A DNA stretch of 64,000 bases from Burkholderiaceae bacterium (GCA_019751755.1 JAIENA010000219.1:1-64000); one strand, 5' to 3'; positions 27,343-37,395 are shown, counted from the stretch's first letter. Numbers and translations: made by a program. Notes: a model not told the origin generated them from the sequence alone.

Positions 27343-28887
27343 TCAATCGAACTCGTGCAGCGCCCACTGAACCTGCTGGGCCACCGCCGGATTCGGATCG
27401 GCGCGGGCCGCCGTCAGCACCGGGATGCTGGAGCTATCGGCCAGGTCGCCCAGTGCATGCGCCACCCGCGCGCGAACCGCCGGCTCGGGGTCGCGCAGCA
27501 GGGCATGCAGGACCGGCAGCCAGCGCACCTCGCCCATGTCGCCCAGTGCACCGGCCGCCTCGGCCCGCACCAGCGGCACGGGGTCGGCCAGCAGCACGGC
27601 CAGCGCCGGCGCGGTTTCTGGAAACCGCATTTCCCCCAGAGCCCACGCACCGAGCCTGCGCACCACGGGGCGCTCGTCCCGCAGCGCCAGTATCAGCGCG
27701 GGAATCGCCGCGCGCTGGCGGAACGACGCCACCGCCAGCGCGTGGCGCTGTGAAAAATCAGCGCCCCGCATGGCGCTCGCCAGCTGCGTGAAATTCGGGT
27801 TATCCAGCCGCGCCAGCAGCGCGGCGGCGTCCTGCCCCGGCAGTCCGGCGGGCGTTTGCCACAGGTGATCCGGCCACACCACATGCTCGCCCCGCACCGC
27901 CAGTCCGCCTAGGACGGCCAGCAAGACACCGGTCAGCACGATGCCGGCGCCCCACTCGCCGCGTGTCACCGGTCCACGCGCACGGCGCGCCTCCAGCGCG
28001 GCGCTGACGCGTGCCGCCAGCGCCGCGCCACGCCCGGCGAGGCGCTGCGCCAACGACACCGGCCGTCCGGCAGCGGCCACCTGACGCGACACCTGCAACA
28101 AGGTGTGCGCATAGTGCGAGGGCGTGATCCCGGCCCGCAAAGCGGCATCATCGGCGGCGCATTCAGTGTCATGCGCGATGGCCGCCAACAGCCGGTGCAG
28201 CAAGGGATGCCACCAGTAACACGCCAGCAGCACACGCGCCAGCAGCATCAGTGGCCAGTCGTGGGCGGCGATATGGGCCAGTTCGTGCGCCAGCACGGGC
28301 CCCGGCGCAATCGCCTCCAGGCTTTTTCGGTCCAGCACAATCACTGGCTGCAGCAGACCCCAGCTCAAGGGGGACGTCAACTGGTCCGACACCAGCAAGC
28401 GCACCGGCCGCGTGACGCGCATGTCGGCGCGCAGCGCCGCCAGGGCGTCGCACCAGGCCGGCGCCACCACCATCTGGGCGCTGGCGGCGATCACGCGCAG
28501 CCGCCACAAGCCCCACCCCAGGCGCAGCAGATGCAGCAGCAGCCCCAGGCCATACAGCATCAACACAGCGCGCCCGAACATCTCCGCCCGCATCGGCGCC
28601 TCAAAACCGGCGGCGGCCGGCGGCGCGTTCGCCAGCCATGGCATCGGCGGCAACACGGCAGGAGGCCCCAGCCATGCCGTCCAGGCATACGGCAAGTGCA
28701 GCGGCAACGGCAGTGGCGGCGCCAGCAGCCAGGCCAGCGGCATCAACAACAGCGCGCCCAGGCCGCAGCGCGCGGCGAACACCCGGCGCGCCGCCGATGC
28801 CGGCCGCAAGGCATACAGCACCAGCAGCACCAACAGGACAATGACGCTCTGCCGCAGCAATAACAGGACCAGGTCGGTCCCGGCCAC
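27343..28887 (-). CDS. M56 family (BlaR1-like) membrane metallopeptidase with C-terminal HEAT-like repeats
   Basis: N-terminal TM helices, zinc motif VLAHELAHIAAHDWPLML, ...HDTECAADDAAL; C-terminus AIPALILALRDERPVVRRLGAWALGEM...LVRAEAAGALGDMGEVRWLPVLHALLRDPEPAVRARVAHALGDLADSSSIPVL; apparent GTG start. Confidence 0.88.
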   Translation of the reverse strand: MAGTDLVLLLLRQSVIVLLVLLVLYALRPASAARRVFAARCGLGALLLMPLAWLLAPPLPLPLHLPYAWTAWLGPPAVLPPMPWLANAPPAAAGFEAPMRAEMFGRAVLMLYGLGLLLHLLRLGWGLWRLRVIAASAQMVVAPAWCDALAALRADMRVTRPVRLLVSDQLTSPLSWGLLQPVIVLDRKSLEAIAPGPVLAHELAHIAAHDWPLMLLARVLLACYWWHPLLHRLLAAIAHDTECAADDAALRAGITPSHYAHTLLQVSRQVAAAGRPVSLAQRLAGRGAALAARVSAALEARRARGPVTRGEWGAGIVLTGVLLAVLGGLAVRGEHVVWPDHLWQTPAGLPGQDAAALLARLDNPNFTQLASAMRGADFSQRHALAVASFRQRAAIPALILALRDERPVVRRLGAWALGEMRFPETAPALAVLLADPVPLVRAEAAGALGDMGEVRWLPVLHALLRDPEPAVRARVAHALGDLADSSSIPVLTAARADPNPAVAQQVQWALHEFD

Positions 28888-29288
28888 TAGCGGCCCTCCG
28901 CGCGCGCCTTGGCGATCATGGCTTCCAGCGCATCGAGTTCGGTATCGGACAGCTTGTCCGACATACCCAGCAAGGCGCTGGCGGCGCTGGCGGCCGAATT
29001 GTCAAAGAAGGTCCCGACCACGCGCCGCAGGGCCGAGACGCGCACCGCATCCTTGGGCACCACCGCTTGGTACAAATAGCGCGGGCCATCGATCCGGTGC
29101 CGCAACACGCCCTTCTCTTCGAGGCGCACCAGCATGGCGCGAACGGCCGAGTTGCTCAATTCAATCTCGAGACCTTGCTGAATCTGGGTCGCGGTAGCCT
29201 CATGCAGGCTGTACACCAGGTCGACCACCTGCCGCTCGCGCAAAGGCAAGCTGTCGAGTGCGTCCATTGGTTCATTTGACGGGTTCAT
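28887..29288 (-). CDS. BlaI/MecI/CopY family transcriptional repressor
   Basis: LPLRERQVVDLVYSLHEATATQIQQGLEIELSNSAVRAMLVRLEEKGVLRHRIDGPRYLYQAVVPKD; stop overlaps start of the BlaR1-like gene (TAGTG). Confidence 0.9.
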   Translation of the reverse strand: MNPSNEPMDALDSLPLRERQVVDLVYSLHEATATQIQQGLEIELSNSAVRAMLVRLEEKGVLRHRIDGPRYLYQAVVPKDAVRVSALRRVVGTFFDNSAASAASALLGMSDKLSDTELDALEAMIAKARAEGR

Positions 29289-30549
29289 GATTTTTCTCCA
29301 GCGCTTCTGCCTTGGCAAGGTGGTCCCGGTAGAGCGCCAGCGTCCGGTCGCTGGCGCCGCGCGCCTGGGCCAGGTCCAGCGCCCGCTGGAACTGCAGCCG
29401 CGCCGCCTGTGGCTGGCGCGCCGCCAGCAACGCCTCGCCATAGCTGTCGGCGGCATTGTCCGATTGGGGGAATGTGTCGGTATTGTATTGGAACAGCAGC
29501 ATGGCCGCGACCACCTGCTGATCCTTGGTCAAGACATCAAAACCGATGGTGTTCAACTCGGCTTCGCTGAATTGCCCGGCACGCACCGCATCGCGCACGC
29601 GCGCCCGGGCCGCCGCATCGGCGGCGGCGCCCAGTTGCGGGGTGGCCTGGGCCAGCACGCCCATCAGGGTCTGGCGGGCGGCTTGCCGGGCTTGCCGCTC
29701 GGCCTGCTGGGCGGCGGCCGACAACACCTGGGACAAGGCCGCCTGCACCAATTGCGGCTCCATCAATTGAATGTGGTGTCCGCTATGGGGCGTGACCACA
29801 TGGGCGCCATTCGAGAACTGGCTGAAAAAGGCTTGATGGCGCTCACGCTTGATACGCACCGCCACCGGTGTTTCCTGGAAAAAGTCGGACTGTGCCCGGC
29901 TCCGCACCGATGTCAGCACGACGGTGGGCACGTCGGGCAAGGCCGGCATGGCGGGCAGTTGGCCGGCGTCCAGGATGCCCTGCACCACGCTCAAATCGCC
30001 CTGCCACTTGGGCGGCATGCTGGCCGCCAGCGCCAGCTGGTCTTGCCGCACGCGCGCCGCATCGACTTTTTTTAGCGTGGCCTCCAGGCCTTCGTCGGCC
30101 GGATCAACAAAGACCATCCCCGCCACTTGCGCCGGATGGCGAGAAGCGAAGGCGCGGATCAGGAAAGCGCCATACGAGTGCCCGACCAGCACATACGGTG
30201 GCTGGGCGCCGGCGGCCGCCAGCATCTGCTCGAATTCGGCGGCGCTTTGCTCGAGTCCGAGCGGGGTGGCGCGCGGCGGCGATTGCCCGGTGCCGGCGCG
30301 CGAATAAGCCAGCACACGGGCTTGTTTGGCGGTCTCCGGCAGCACTTTGCGCCACACCGACAGGTCGCTGGCAAAGCCAGCCTCAAACACCACCGTGAAC
30401 AGGCCGGCGCCGCCCTGCACCACATGTAATGCCCCGCCACCGGCATTGAGCATGCGATCCGTATCCGCTGCGGTGGCCACCGCACAGGCGCCGAACGCCA
30501 CCACACACAGGGTCCAGACGGCACAGCGCCGCATCAGCCGATTCAGCAT
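29272..30549 (-). CDS. Alpha/beta hydrolase, secreted, with C-terminal TPR-like region
   Basis: Signal peptide MLNRLMRRCAVWTLCVVAFGACAVATA; nucleophile elbow VLVGHSYGAFLIRAFA; C-terminal YGEALLAARQPQAARLQFQRALDLAQ. Confidence 0.85.
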   Translation of the reverse strand: MLNRLMRRCAVWTLCVVAFGACAVATAADTDRMLNAGGGALHVVQGGAGLFTVVFEAGFASDLSVWRKVLPETAKQARVLAYSRAGTGQSPPRATPLGLEQSAAEFEQMLAAAGAQPPYVLVGHSYGAFLIRAFASRHPAQVAGMVFVDPADEGLEATLKKVDAARVRQDQLALAASMPPKWQGDLSVVQGILDAGQLPAMPALPDVPTVVLTSVRSRAQSDFFQETPVAVRIKRERHQAFFSQFSNGAHVVTPHSGHHIQLMEPQLVQAALSQVLSAAAQQAERQARQAARQTLMGVLAQATPQLGAAADAAARARVRDAVRAGQFSEAELNTIGFDVLTKDQQVVAAMLLFQYNTDTFPQSDNAADSYGEALLAARQPQAARLQFQRALDLAQARGASDRTLALYRDHLAKAEALEKNHEPVK

Positions 30550-30808
30550 TTTTTCGTCCTTGAAGAGCGTTACGCGCAAGCGCGGCGCGCCTGCTACATG
30601 AGTAGCATGCCACACTTGTAGCAGCTATTGCAAGGACAAAACCGCCGCCTTTGCCACCGCGATCACCCGGTCGGTGGCGCGCGCTTTGTCGTCTGATGAC
30701 AAGTTCATGTCGTCTCCTGCTCGGGATCAACATCCTGGTCATGCTAGTATCAACAGCAGTGAAATCCTGGCGAAACACACGCGTTTCGCGGCGACCTGAC
30801 CGGCATCC

Positions 30809-31594
30809 ATGAACAATCGCAATTCGTTAGTCGTACTGCTGACGGGCCTGCTGGCCACCACTTTCCAGGCGGGCGCCAGTGAACTGGAAGTCCCCCTGGT
30901 GAACTACTATAACTACGTCCCCTTCAGCATGCCGGACGAACGCTCCGATCTGACGCGCGAACTGGCACAGTTACTGACAAAAAACTCGGGCGGACGCTAC
31001 CGCTTTGTGCCGCAACTGCTGCCCAAGGGGCGCCTGGATAACATGCTGCGAAAAGAGAACTGGCAAGGCTTGGTGGTTTGGCTGAACCCGCAGTTTGTCA
31101 ATGATGAAGCAAAGACACGCTACCTCTGGAGCGAGCCGCTGATGTGGGAGAGCGACTTGGTGGTCTCCCATGTCGAGGCCCCCATCGACTTCAACGGCAT
31201 CGAGTCGCTGCAGGGCAAGGTGGTAGGGACCATCCTGAACCAGCGCTACGCCGACATTGAAGGCATGATCGCCAACAAGCAACTACAGCGCAACGATGCC
31301 CCGTCGCAGGAGAGCAATGTCCGCAAGCTGCTGTTCAAACGCGTCGATGCGGTGTTTGTCTCGCGGAGTACCTTGTACGGATTGCAGCAGCGCATCCCGG
31401 AATTCAAGACCAAACTTCATATCGCAGCCCTCCCCCGCAACAGCTTCACGCGCCACATCATGCTCACGCCTGGCCTGCAGCCGGACCTGATCAGCTATGT
31501 CAAAAACACGGTCGAAAAACTCGGCGGCAATCCATCCTGGAACCAGATAGCGGCGCAGTACCATTTCGAGGGACAGGCAAAAAAATCCCAGTGA
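30809..31594 (+). CDS. Periplasmic solute-binding protein (family 3-like), orphan
   Basis: Signal peptide; LVNYYNYVPFSMPDERSDLTRELAQLL...GRYRFVPQLLPKGRLDNML; no permease nearby. Confidence 0.7.
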   Translation: MNNRNSLVVLLTGLLATTFQAGASELEVPLVNYYNYVPFSMPDERSDLTRELAQLLTKNSGGRYRFVPQLLPKGRLDNMLRKENWQGLVVWLNPQFVNDEAKTRYLWSEPLMWESDLVVSHVEAPIDFNGIESLQGKVVGTILNQRYADIEGMIANKQLQRNDAPSQESNVRKLLFKRVDAVFVSRSTLYGLQQRIPEFKTKLHIAALPRNSFTRHIMLTPGLQPDLISYVKNTVEKLGGNPSWNQIAAQYHFEGQAKKSQ

Positions 31595-31740
31595 CTTTGC
31601 CCAGCAGCTTGGCGTCGTCGACTGGGGCGCTGGCAAGGCTGTAATTTTTGACTTGGATCAACGACACGATTGATTCAGATCATTACACTGGTCCCACCAT
31701 CCGTTCGTATCTCGCGCAGCAGTGCCTTGACGCCCCCACC

Positions 31741-32676
31741 ATGACGATGCTTCCCGCGTATATTTCCCACACCGACTGCCTCAAGCACGACATGGGGCCG
31801 CAGCATCCCGAGGCGCCCGAGCGCATCGGCGCGATCCATGACATGCTGCTGATCCGTGGCCAGCTCGACTTCATGCAGTCGCATGACGCGCCGCTGGCGA
31901 CCGAGGCGCAACTGGCGCGGGCCCATTCCAGCAGCTACCTGCAGCAGATCGCGGCGCGCTCGCCGATCAGCGGCAGCGTGCAGATCGATCCCGACACCAG
32001 CATGAACCCGTACACCTACCAGGCGGCGCGGCGCGCGGCCGGCGCCGCCGTGCTGGCCACCGACCTGGTGCTGACGGAGCAGGCCGGCTTCGCCTTCTGC
32101 AATGTGCGCCCGCCCGGCCACCACGCCGAACACGGGGCCGCCGGCGGTTTCTGCTTCTTCAACAACGTCGCCGTCGGCATCCGCCACGCGCTTGAGGTGC
32201 ACGGTCTGGAACGAGTCGCGCTGATCGACTTCGACGTTCACCACGGCAACGGTAGCGAAGACATCCTGCACGACGACCCGCGCGTGCTGATGTGCTCGAT
32301 CTTCGAGGACAAGCTGTACCCGTTCTGCGGCAATACGCCGCGCGGCGCCAACATGGTCAACGTGCCGCTGCCGGCACGCTCCGGCGGCGACGTGATGCGC
32401 GCCGCCATCACGGCCCACTGGCTGCCGGCGCTGGAGCGTTTCGCGCCGCAGATGATTTTCATCTCGGCCGGCTTCGACGGCCACCGCGAAGATGACATGG
32501 GCAACCTCGGCCTGGTCGAAGCCGACTATGCATGGATCACCCGGCAAATTGTGGCGGTGGCGCAACGCCATGCCCAGGGCCGCATCGTCTCCTGCCTGGA
32601 AGGCGGATATGCACTATCCTCACTGGCACGCAGCGCGGCGGCGCACCTGAAGGTGCTGCTGGGGCTGGACGACTAA
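31741..32676 (+). CDS. Histone deacetylase family protein (HDAC/AcuC/AphA-like)
   Basis: HPEAPERIGAIHDML...VRPPGHHAEHGAAGGFCFFNNVAVGIRHAL...ALIDFDVHHGNGSEDIL...ISAGFDGHREDDMGNLGL...SCLEGGYALSSL. Confidence 0.93.
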   Translation: MTMLPAYISHTDCLKHDMGPQHPEAPERIGAIHDMLLIRGQLDFMQSHDAPLATEAQLARAHSSSYLQQIAARSPISGSVQIDPDTSMNPYTYQAARRAAGAAVLATDLVLTEQAGFAFCNVRPPGHHAEHGAAGGFCFFNNVAVGIRHALEVHGLERVALIDFDVHHGNGSEDILHDDPRVLMCSIFEDKLYPFCGNTPRGANMVNVPLPARSGGDVMRAAITAHWLPALERFAPQMIFISAGFDGHREDDMGNLGLVEADYAWITRQIVAVAQRHAQGRIVSCLEGGYALSSLARSAAAHLKVLLGLDD

Positions 32677-32699
32677 ACACTTACTCTTGCGAAACGACG

Positions 32700-35378
32700 A
32701 TGGAAGCCCACTACCTCACTCCCCTGTTCTCCCCGACATCGATGGTGGTCTTCTGTGGCAAGGAAGACCTGCCCGACAGCCAGAGCAGCTACGGCCGCGG
32801 CATCCGCGCCCAGCTCGAGCAGGGCGGCTTCACCGGCCCCGTCACCTACCTCGACGTCGGCATGAGCGGCACGCTGTCCGACCTGGCCCATTCGCGCGCC
32901 GACCTGGCCATCATCGCGCTGCCCAACGACGAGGTCGCGTTCGCGCTGGAGGTGGCGGGCCGCATCCAATGCCGCGCGGCGCTGGTGATCTCGGCCGGCG
33001 TGCCGCCGCCGCTGGCGCGGGAACTGCACGCGATCGCGCGCAAGCACGACCTGCACCTGCTCGGGCCAAACTGTCTGGGCTACCAGCGCCCGCGCCTGCG
33101 CCTCAACGCCAGCATGGCCGGCCGCCTGGCGCAACCGGGCAGCCTGGCCCTGATCTCGCAGTCTGGCGCGCTGACGGCCGCCATTCTCGACTGGGCCGAC
33201 AAGAACGCGGTCGGCTTCTCGACCGTGGTCTCGCTCGGCCCCAGCACGGCGGTCGACCTGGCGCAAACGCTGGACTTTCTCGCCACCGACCCCGCCACGC
33301 AGTCGATCGTGATCTGCATGGAGGGCATCACCCACGCGCGCCGCTTCCTGTCGGCCCTGCGCGGCGCGGCCAACACCAAGCCGGTGGTGGTGCTCAAGGC
33401 CGGCAACGCGGCGGTGGCGGCACAGGCGGCGCACACGCACTCCGGCGCGATCGTCGGCAGCGACGAGGTGTTCGACGCCGCGCTGCGCCGCACCGGTGCG
33501 GTGCGCGTCAAGTCCTTCGTCCAGTTGTTCTCGGCGGCGAAATGCCTGGCCTCGCGCTACCGCCCGGTCGGGCCGCGCCTGGCCATCGTCACCAATGGCG
33601 GCGGCCCCGGCGTGCTGGCGGCCGACTGGATCGACGAACAGCAACTGCAACTGGCGCAACTGTCGCCCGCGTCCGCCGAGGCGCTGGCGCCGCTGCTGCC
33701 GCCGCACGCGACGCTGCACCACCTGCTGGACTTGTCCGAGGAAGCCGGCGCCGAGCACTTCGCCAGCGCGTTGAAAGCCTGCGCCCAGGACAGCCAGATC
33801 GACGGCATCCTGGTGATCTACACGCCCAAGCTGGGCGGTGATCCAAGCGCGGTGGCGCAAGCGGTGGCCGGCCTGTACCCCAGCCTGGGCAAGCCGCTGC
33901 TCACTTGCTGGATGGGCGACGCCCAGGTTGGCGAAGCGCGCGGCATCCTCGGCGCGGCCGGTCTCGCCACCTTCCGCACGCCGGAGGCGGCGGTCGATGG
34001 TTTCAGCAACATCGCCTCGTTCTACCAAAACCAGCAACTGCTGCACCAGACCCCGCCGCCGCTGTCGCAACTGGCCCAGCCCGACCTCGAGGGCGCGCGC
34101 CTGCTGATCGAAAGCGTGCTGGCCGAGCGCCGCCATGTGCTCACCGAGATGGAATCGAAGGCGCTGCTGGCGGCCTTCCATATCCCGATCACGCAGACCA
34201 TCCTGGCGCGCAGCGCCGGCGAGGCGATCCTGATCGCCAGCCAGCTCGGCTACCCTGTGGCGCTGAAGATCGACTCGCCCGACATCACGCATAAATCCGA
34301 CGTGCAGGGCGTGATGCTCAATGTGCTCAACGCCGCCGGCGTGCGCGACGGCTACAGCGACATGATGGCCACCGTGCGCCGGCTCGAACCGAACGCGCGC
34401 ATCAACGGCGTGACGATCCAGAAAATGGCCGGCAAGCGCAATGGCCGCGAGCTCTACATCGGCGTCGTCACCGACCACCTGTTCGGCCCCGCCATCAGCT
34501 TTGGCGCCGGCGGCACGATGATCGAACTGATTAACGATCGGGCCGTCGAACTGCCGCCGCTGAACCTGTTCCTGGCCCAGCGCCTGATCGCGCGGGTGCG
34601 CTCGGCCGGTACCCTGGGCGAATGGCGCGGCGCGCCGCCGGTTCAGCGCGAAGCGGTTGAACACATGCTGCTGCGCGTGTCCGAGATGGTGTGCGAGCTG
34701 CCGCAGCTGCGTGAAATGGACATCAATCCGCTGATCGTCGACGAGCACGGCGCGCTGGTGGTGGACGCGCGCATCATCATCGGCGCCGCGCCCCCCTCGG
34801 CGCACGACTACGACCACCTGGCGATCTTGCCCTACCCGTCGACCTACACCCAGGAATGGCCGATGCGCGGCGGCGGCCAATACACGCTGCGCCCGATCCA
34901 GCCGGATGACGCCTCGATGCTGCAAGAGCTGGTGCGCGGCCTGTCGGAAAAATCGCGCTACTACCGCTTCGCGTCCTCGCTGCGCGAGCTGTCGGTGCCG
35001 ATGCTGGCGCGCTACACGCTGATCGACTACGACCGCGAAATGGCGCTGGTGGCGGTGCAGCGCACCCGCACGCCGGGGCCCGATGGCGAGTTCGTCGAGG
35101 CCGAGCGCATCATCGGCGTGTCGCGCTACATCGCCAATCCCGACCGCAGCAGCTGCGAGTTCTCGCTGCTGGTGGACGACCGCTTCAGCGGCCAGGGCCT
35201 GGGCACGCGCCTGATGCTGGCCATCATGGACGTCGCGCGCGACAAAGGGCTGAGCGAGATTGACGGCCTGGTGCTGTGCAAGAATAGCGGGATGCTCAAG
35301 CTGATGGCCAGCCTGGACTTCCAGATCCGACCTTACGAGGACGACCCGGATTTCCGGCTGTGCAGCAAGGCGCTATGA
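32700..35378 (+). CDS. Acyl-CoA synthetase (NDP-forming)-GNAT fusion; Pat/PatZ-like protein lysine acetyltransferase
   Basis: CoA-binding/ligase region (LLGPNCLGYQRP...LALISQSGALTAAILDWADKNAVGFSTVVSLG), ATP-grasp region (YPVALKIDSPDITHKSDVQGVMLNV), C-terminal GNAT (YTLRPIQPDDASMLQELVRGLSEKSRYYRFAS...GQGLGTRLMLAIMDVARDKG). Confidence 0.92.
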   Translation: MEAHYLTPLFSPTSMVVFCGKEDLPDSQSSYGRGIRAQLEQGGFTGPVTYLDVGMSGTLSDLAHSRADLAIIALPNDEVAFALEVAGRIQCRAALVISAGVPPPLARELHAIARKHDLHLLGPNCLGYQRPRLRLNASMAGRLAQPGSLALISQSGALTAAILDWADKNAVGFSTVVSLGPSTAVDLAQTLDFLATDPATQSIVICMEGITHARRFLSALRGAANTKPVVVLKAGNAAVAAQAAHTHSGAIVGSDEVFDAALRRTGAVRVKSFVQLFSAAKCLASRYRPVGPRLAIVTNGGGPGVLAADWIDEQQLQLAQLSPASAEALAPLLPPHATLHHLLDLSEEAGAEHFASALKACAQDSQIDGILVIYTPKLGGDPSAVAQAVAGLYPSLGKPLLTCWMGDAQVGEARGILGAAGLATFRTPEAAVDGFSNIASFYQNQQLLHQTPPPLSQLAQPDLEGARLLIESVLAERRHVLTEMESKALLAAFHIPITQTILARSAGEAILIASQLGYPVALKIDSPDITHKSDVQGVMLNVLNAAGVRDGYSDMMATVRRLEPNARINGVTIQKMAGKRNGRELYIGVVTDHLFGPAISFGAGGTMIELINDRAVELPPLNLFLAQRLIARVRSAGTLGEWRGAPPVQREAVEHMLLRVSEMVCELPQLREMDINPLIVDEHGALVVDARIIIGAAPPSAHDYDHLAILPYPSTYTQEWPMRGGGQYTLRPIQPDDASMLQELVRGLSEKSRYYRFASSLRELSVPMLARYTLIDYDREMALVAVQRTRTPGPDGEFVEAERIIGVSRYIANPDRSSCEFSLLVDDRFSGQGLGTRLMLAIMDVARDKGLSEIDGLVLCKNSGMLKLMASLDFQIRPYEDDPDFRLCSKAL

Positions 35379-35565
35379 GGCGGCAGCGGGACCGTCCAGC
35401 AAGAATATGTTCTTAATGCACAAATAATTGTCGAATATCACTACAATTGACGATTGTTTGATGCAGAAAGAATGCCATGAAGACCCCCAGCATGCCAAGG
35501 CGCCCCCGTTTGGGCGTTGCACTGCCACGCAAAACACCAGGGTGCGCAGCCTGGGTAGCACAACC

Positions 35566-36531
35566 ATGACGCCGCCGCAGACCGATCGCATCGACGTCGT
35601 CTACCTGTGGGTCGACGGCGCCGATCCGCGCTGGCAAGCGAACCGGCGCGCGGCGCAATTGCGCAACGGCAATGACGCCGGCGCGGCGCGCTTCGGCGAC
35701 GTGTCAGGCCGCTACCGCGACAATGGCGAATTGCGCTACAACCTGCGCGCGCTGCAGCGCTTTTTTCCGGAACACGGACATATACACATCGTGACCGATG
35801 GCCAGTGCCCGGATTGGCTGCGCACGGGACCGGGGATCAGCGTGGTCGACCACCGCACGCTGATGCCGGCGGCCGCGCTGCCGGTGTTCGACTCCGGCCA
35901 TATCGAAACCTACCTGCACCACCTGCCCGGCCTGTCCGAACGCTTTATTTACTTTAATGACGACGTGTTTCTTGGCGCGCCGTTCGATGCGGCATGGTGG
36001 TTCTCCGAGACCGGTCTGGCCGTCTTCAAGGAAGCACCACTACTGCCCGACTACCCCGCGCCGCAGCCGCATGAAAGCGCGCTGGTGAACGCGTCGCTGC
36101 TGTCGCGCGCATGGCTATCGGCGCGCGACCCGCACTACCGTCATGTGCCGCGCATCTTCGCCCATTCGCCGCGCCCGATGCTGGTCAGCGCGATGCGCCA
36201 GCTCGAACAGGAAGCACCGGAACTGTTCCACGCCGTGCGCAGCACCGTCTTCCGTTCGTGGGCGGTGCCGCCACTGATCCCCGACCTGGTGCCACGCTGG
36301 ATGGTGCACCTCGGCCGCGCGATCGTGCGCGAATGCGCATCGATCTATCTGTCAAGCGGCGCGGCCGACGCCGCCGAACAATTCGGTGAGCTGTGCGCCC
36401 GCTTCGGCCAACTGGACTTCTTTTGTATCAACGACACCAGCGACAACGCCGCGCCGGACTCGCACCAACTGCTGCGCATCGGCGACACGCTGGAGCGGCT
36501 GCTGCCCTCCCCTTCGCGGTTTGAATGCTGA
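35566..36531 (+). CDS. Stealth family protein (capsular polysaccharide phosphotransferase-like)
   Basis: IDVVYLWVDGADPRWQ (CR1-type), GELRYNLRALQRFFPEHGHIHIVTDGQCPDWL, IETYLHHLPGLSERFIYFNDDVFLGAPF, later APHR/RKR-type region. Confidence 0.85.
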   Translation: MTPPQTDRIDVVYLWVDGADPRWQANRRAAQLRNGNDAGAARFGDVSGRYRDNGELRYNLRALQRFFPEHGHIHIVTDGQCPDWLRTGPGISVVDHRTLMPAAALPVFDSGHIETYLHHLPGLSERFIYFNDDVFLGAPFDAAWWFSETGLAVFKEAPLLPDYPAPQPHESALVNASLLSRAWLSARDPHYRHVPRIFAHSPRPMLVSAMRQLEQEAPELFHAVRSTVFRSWAVPPLIPDLVPRWMVHLGRAIVRECASIYLSSGAADAAEQFGELCARFGQLDFFCINDTSDNAAPDSHQLLRIGDTLERLLPSPSRFEC

Positions 36532-36568
36532 ACTATTTTGTGACATCGACACACACCAGGAGCACACC

Positions 36569-37267
36569 ATGATGGACAGCCTGCCCGACCAGTTTCACGC
36601 GCTGGTGATCGGCGCATCCGGCACGATCGGCGCCGCCTTTGTCGATTTGCTGCGCGCCTCGCCGCGCTGCGCATCGGTACAAGGCCTGCATCGCCATTCG
36701 TCGCCGCGGCTCGACTTTGCCGATGAGGACAGCGTGGCCGAGGCCGCACGGCATCTGGCGGCCGGCCCACGCTTCCACCTGATCATCAACGCCGCCGGCA
36801 CGCTGCACACGCCAGCGTTCATGCCGGAGAAGCGTCTCGCTGACCTCAACACCGTGCAAATGCAGGCCACATTTCAGGCCAATGCGTTCGGCCCGGCACT
36901 GCTGCTGCGCCACTTCGTGCCATTGCTCGATGGCGAGCGCGCCATCATGGCCATGCTGTCGGCGAAAGTGGGCAGCATCGGCGACAATCGTCTGGGCGGC
37001 TGGTACAGCTATCGCGCCTCGAAGGCCGCGCTCAACATGATGATCAAGACGGCGGCCATCGAAGTGGCGCGCAGCCAGAAGAACAGCGTGCTGGTCGCGC
37101 TGCATCCGGGCACCGTCAACTCGCACCTGTCACGGCCATTTCGCGGTGAAGCCATCGGCCGCCCGGCGCAGGATGCCGCCACCGACATGCTGCACGTACT
37201 CGATGCGCTGACGCCCGCCGACAGCGGTTCGTTCCGATCGTACAACGGCGACCAACTACCATGGTAA
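36569..37267 (+). CDS. SDR family oxidoreductase (C-factor-like)
   Basis: ALVIGASGTIGAAFVDLL...INAAGTLHTP...YSYRASKAALNMMIKTAAIEV. Confidence 0.9.
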   Translation: MMDSLPDQFHALVIGASGTIGAAFVDLLRASPRCASVQGLHRHSSPRLDFADEDSVAEAARHLAAGPRFHLIINAAGTLHTPAFMPEKRLADLNTVQMQATFQANAFGPALLLRHFVPLLDGERAIMAMLSAKVGSIGDNRLGGWYSYRASKAALNMMIKTAAIEVARSQKNSVLVALHPGTVNSHLSRPFRGEAIGRPAQDAATDMLHVLDALTPADSGSFRSYNGDQLPW

Positions 37268-37395
37268 GGCGCGCTGCCGCCTGACCAGAAACCGCACTTG
37301 ATGCGGGGGAACCAGCACTGAAAGCAAATTGAAATCCTGCTGCTTTATAGTCCGGCCATACGCCGTTCAAGGCGAAGACTACACAGGAGATCCCC

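Noticed and set aside
32673-34925. 750-aa minus-strand ORF
   Set aside because: Antisense to the acetyltransferase gene with clear domain motifs; shadow ORF
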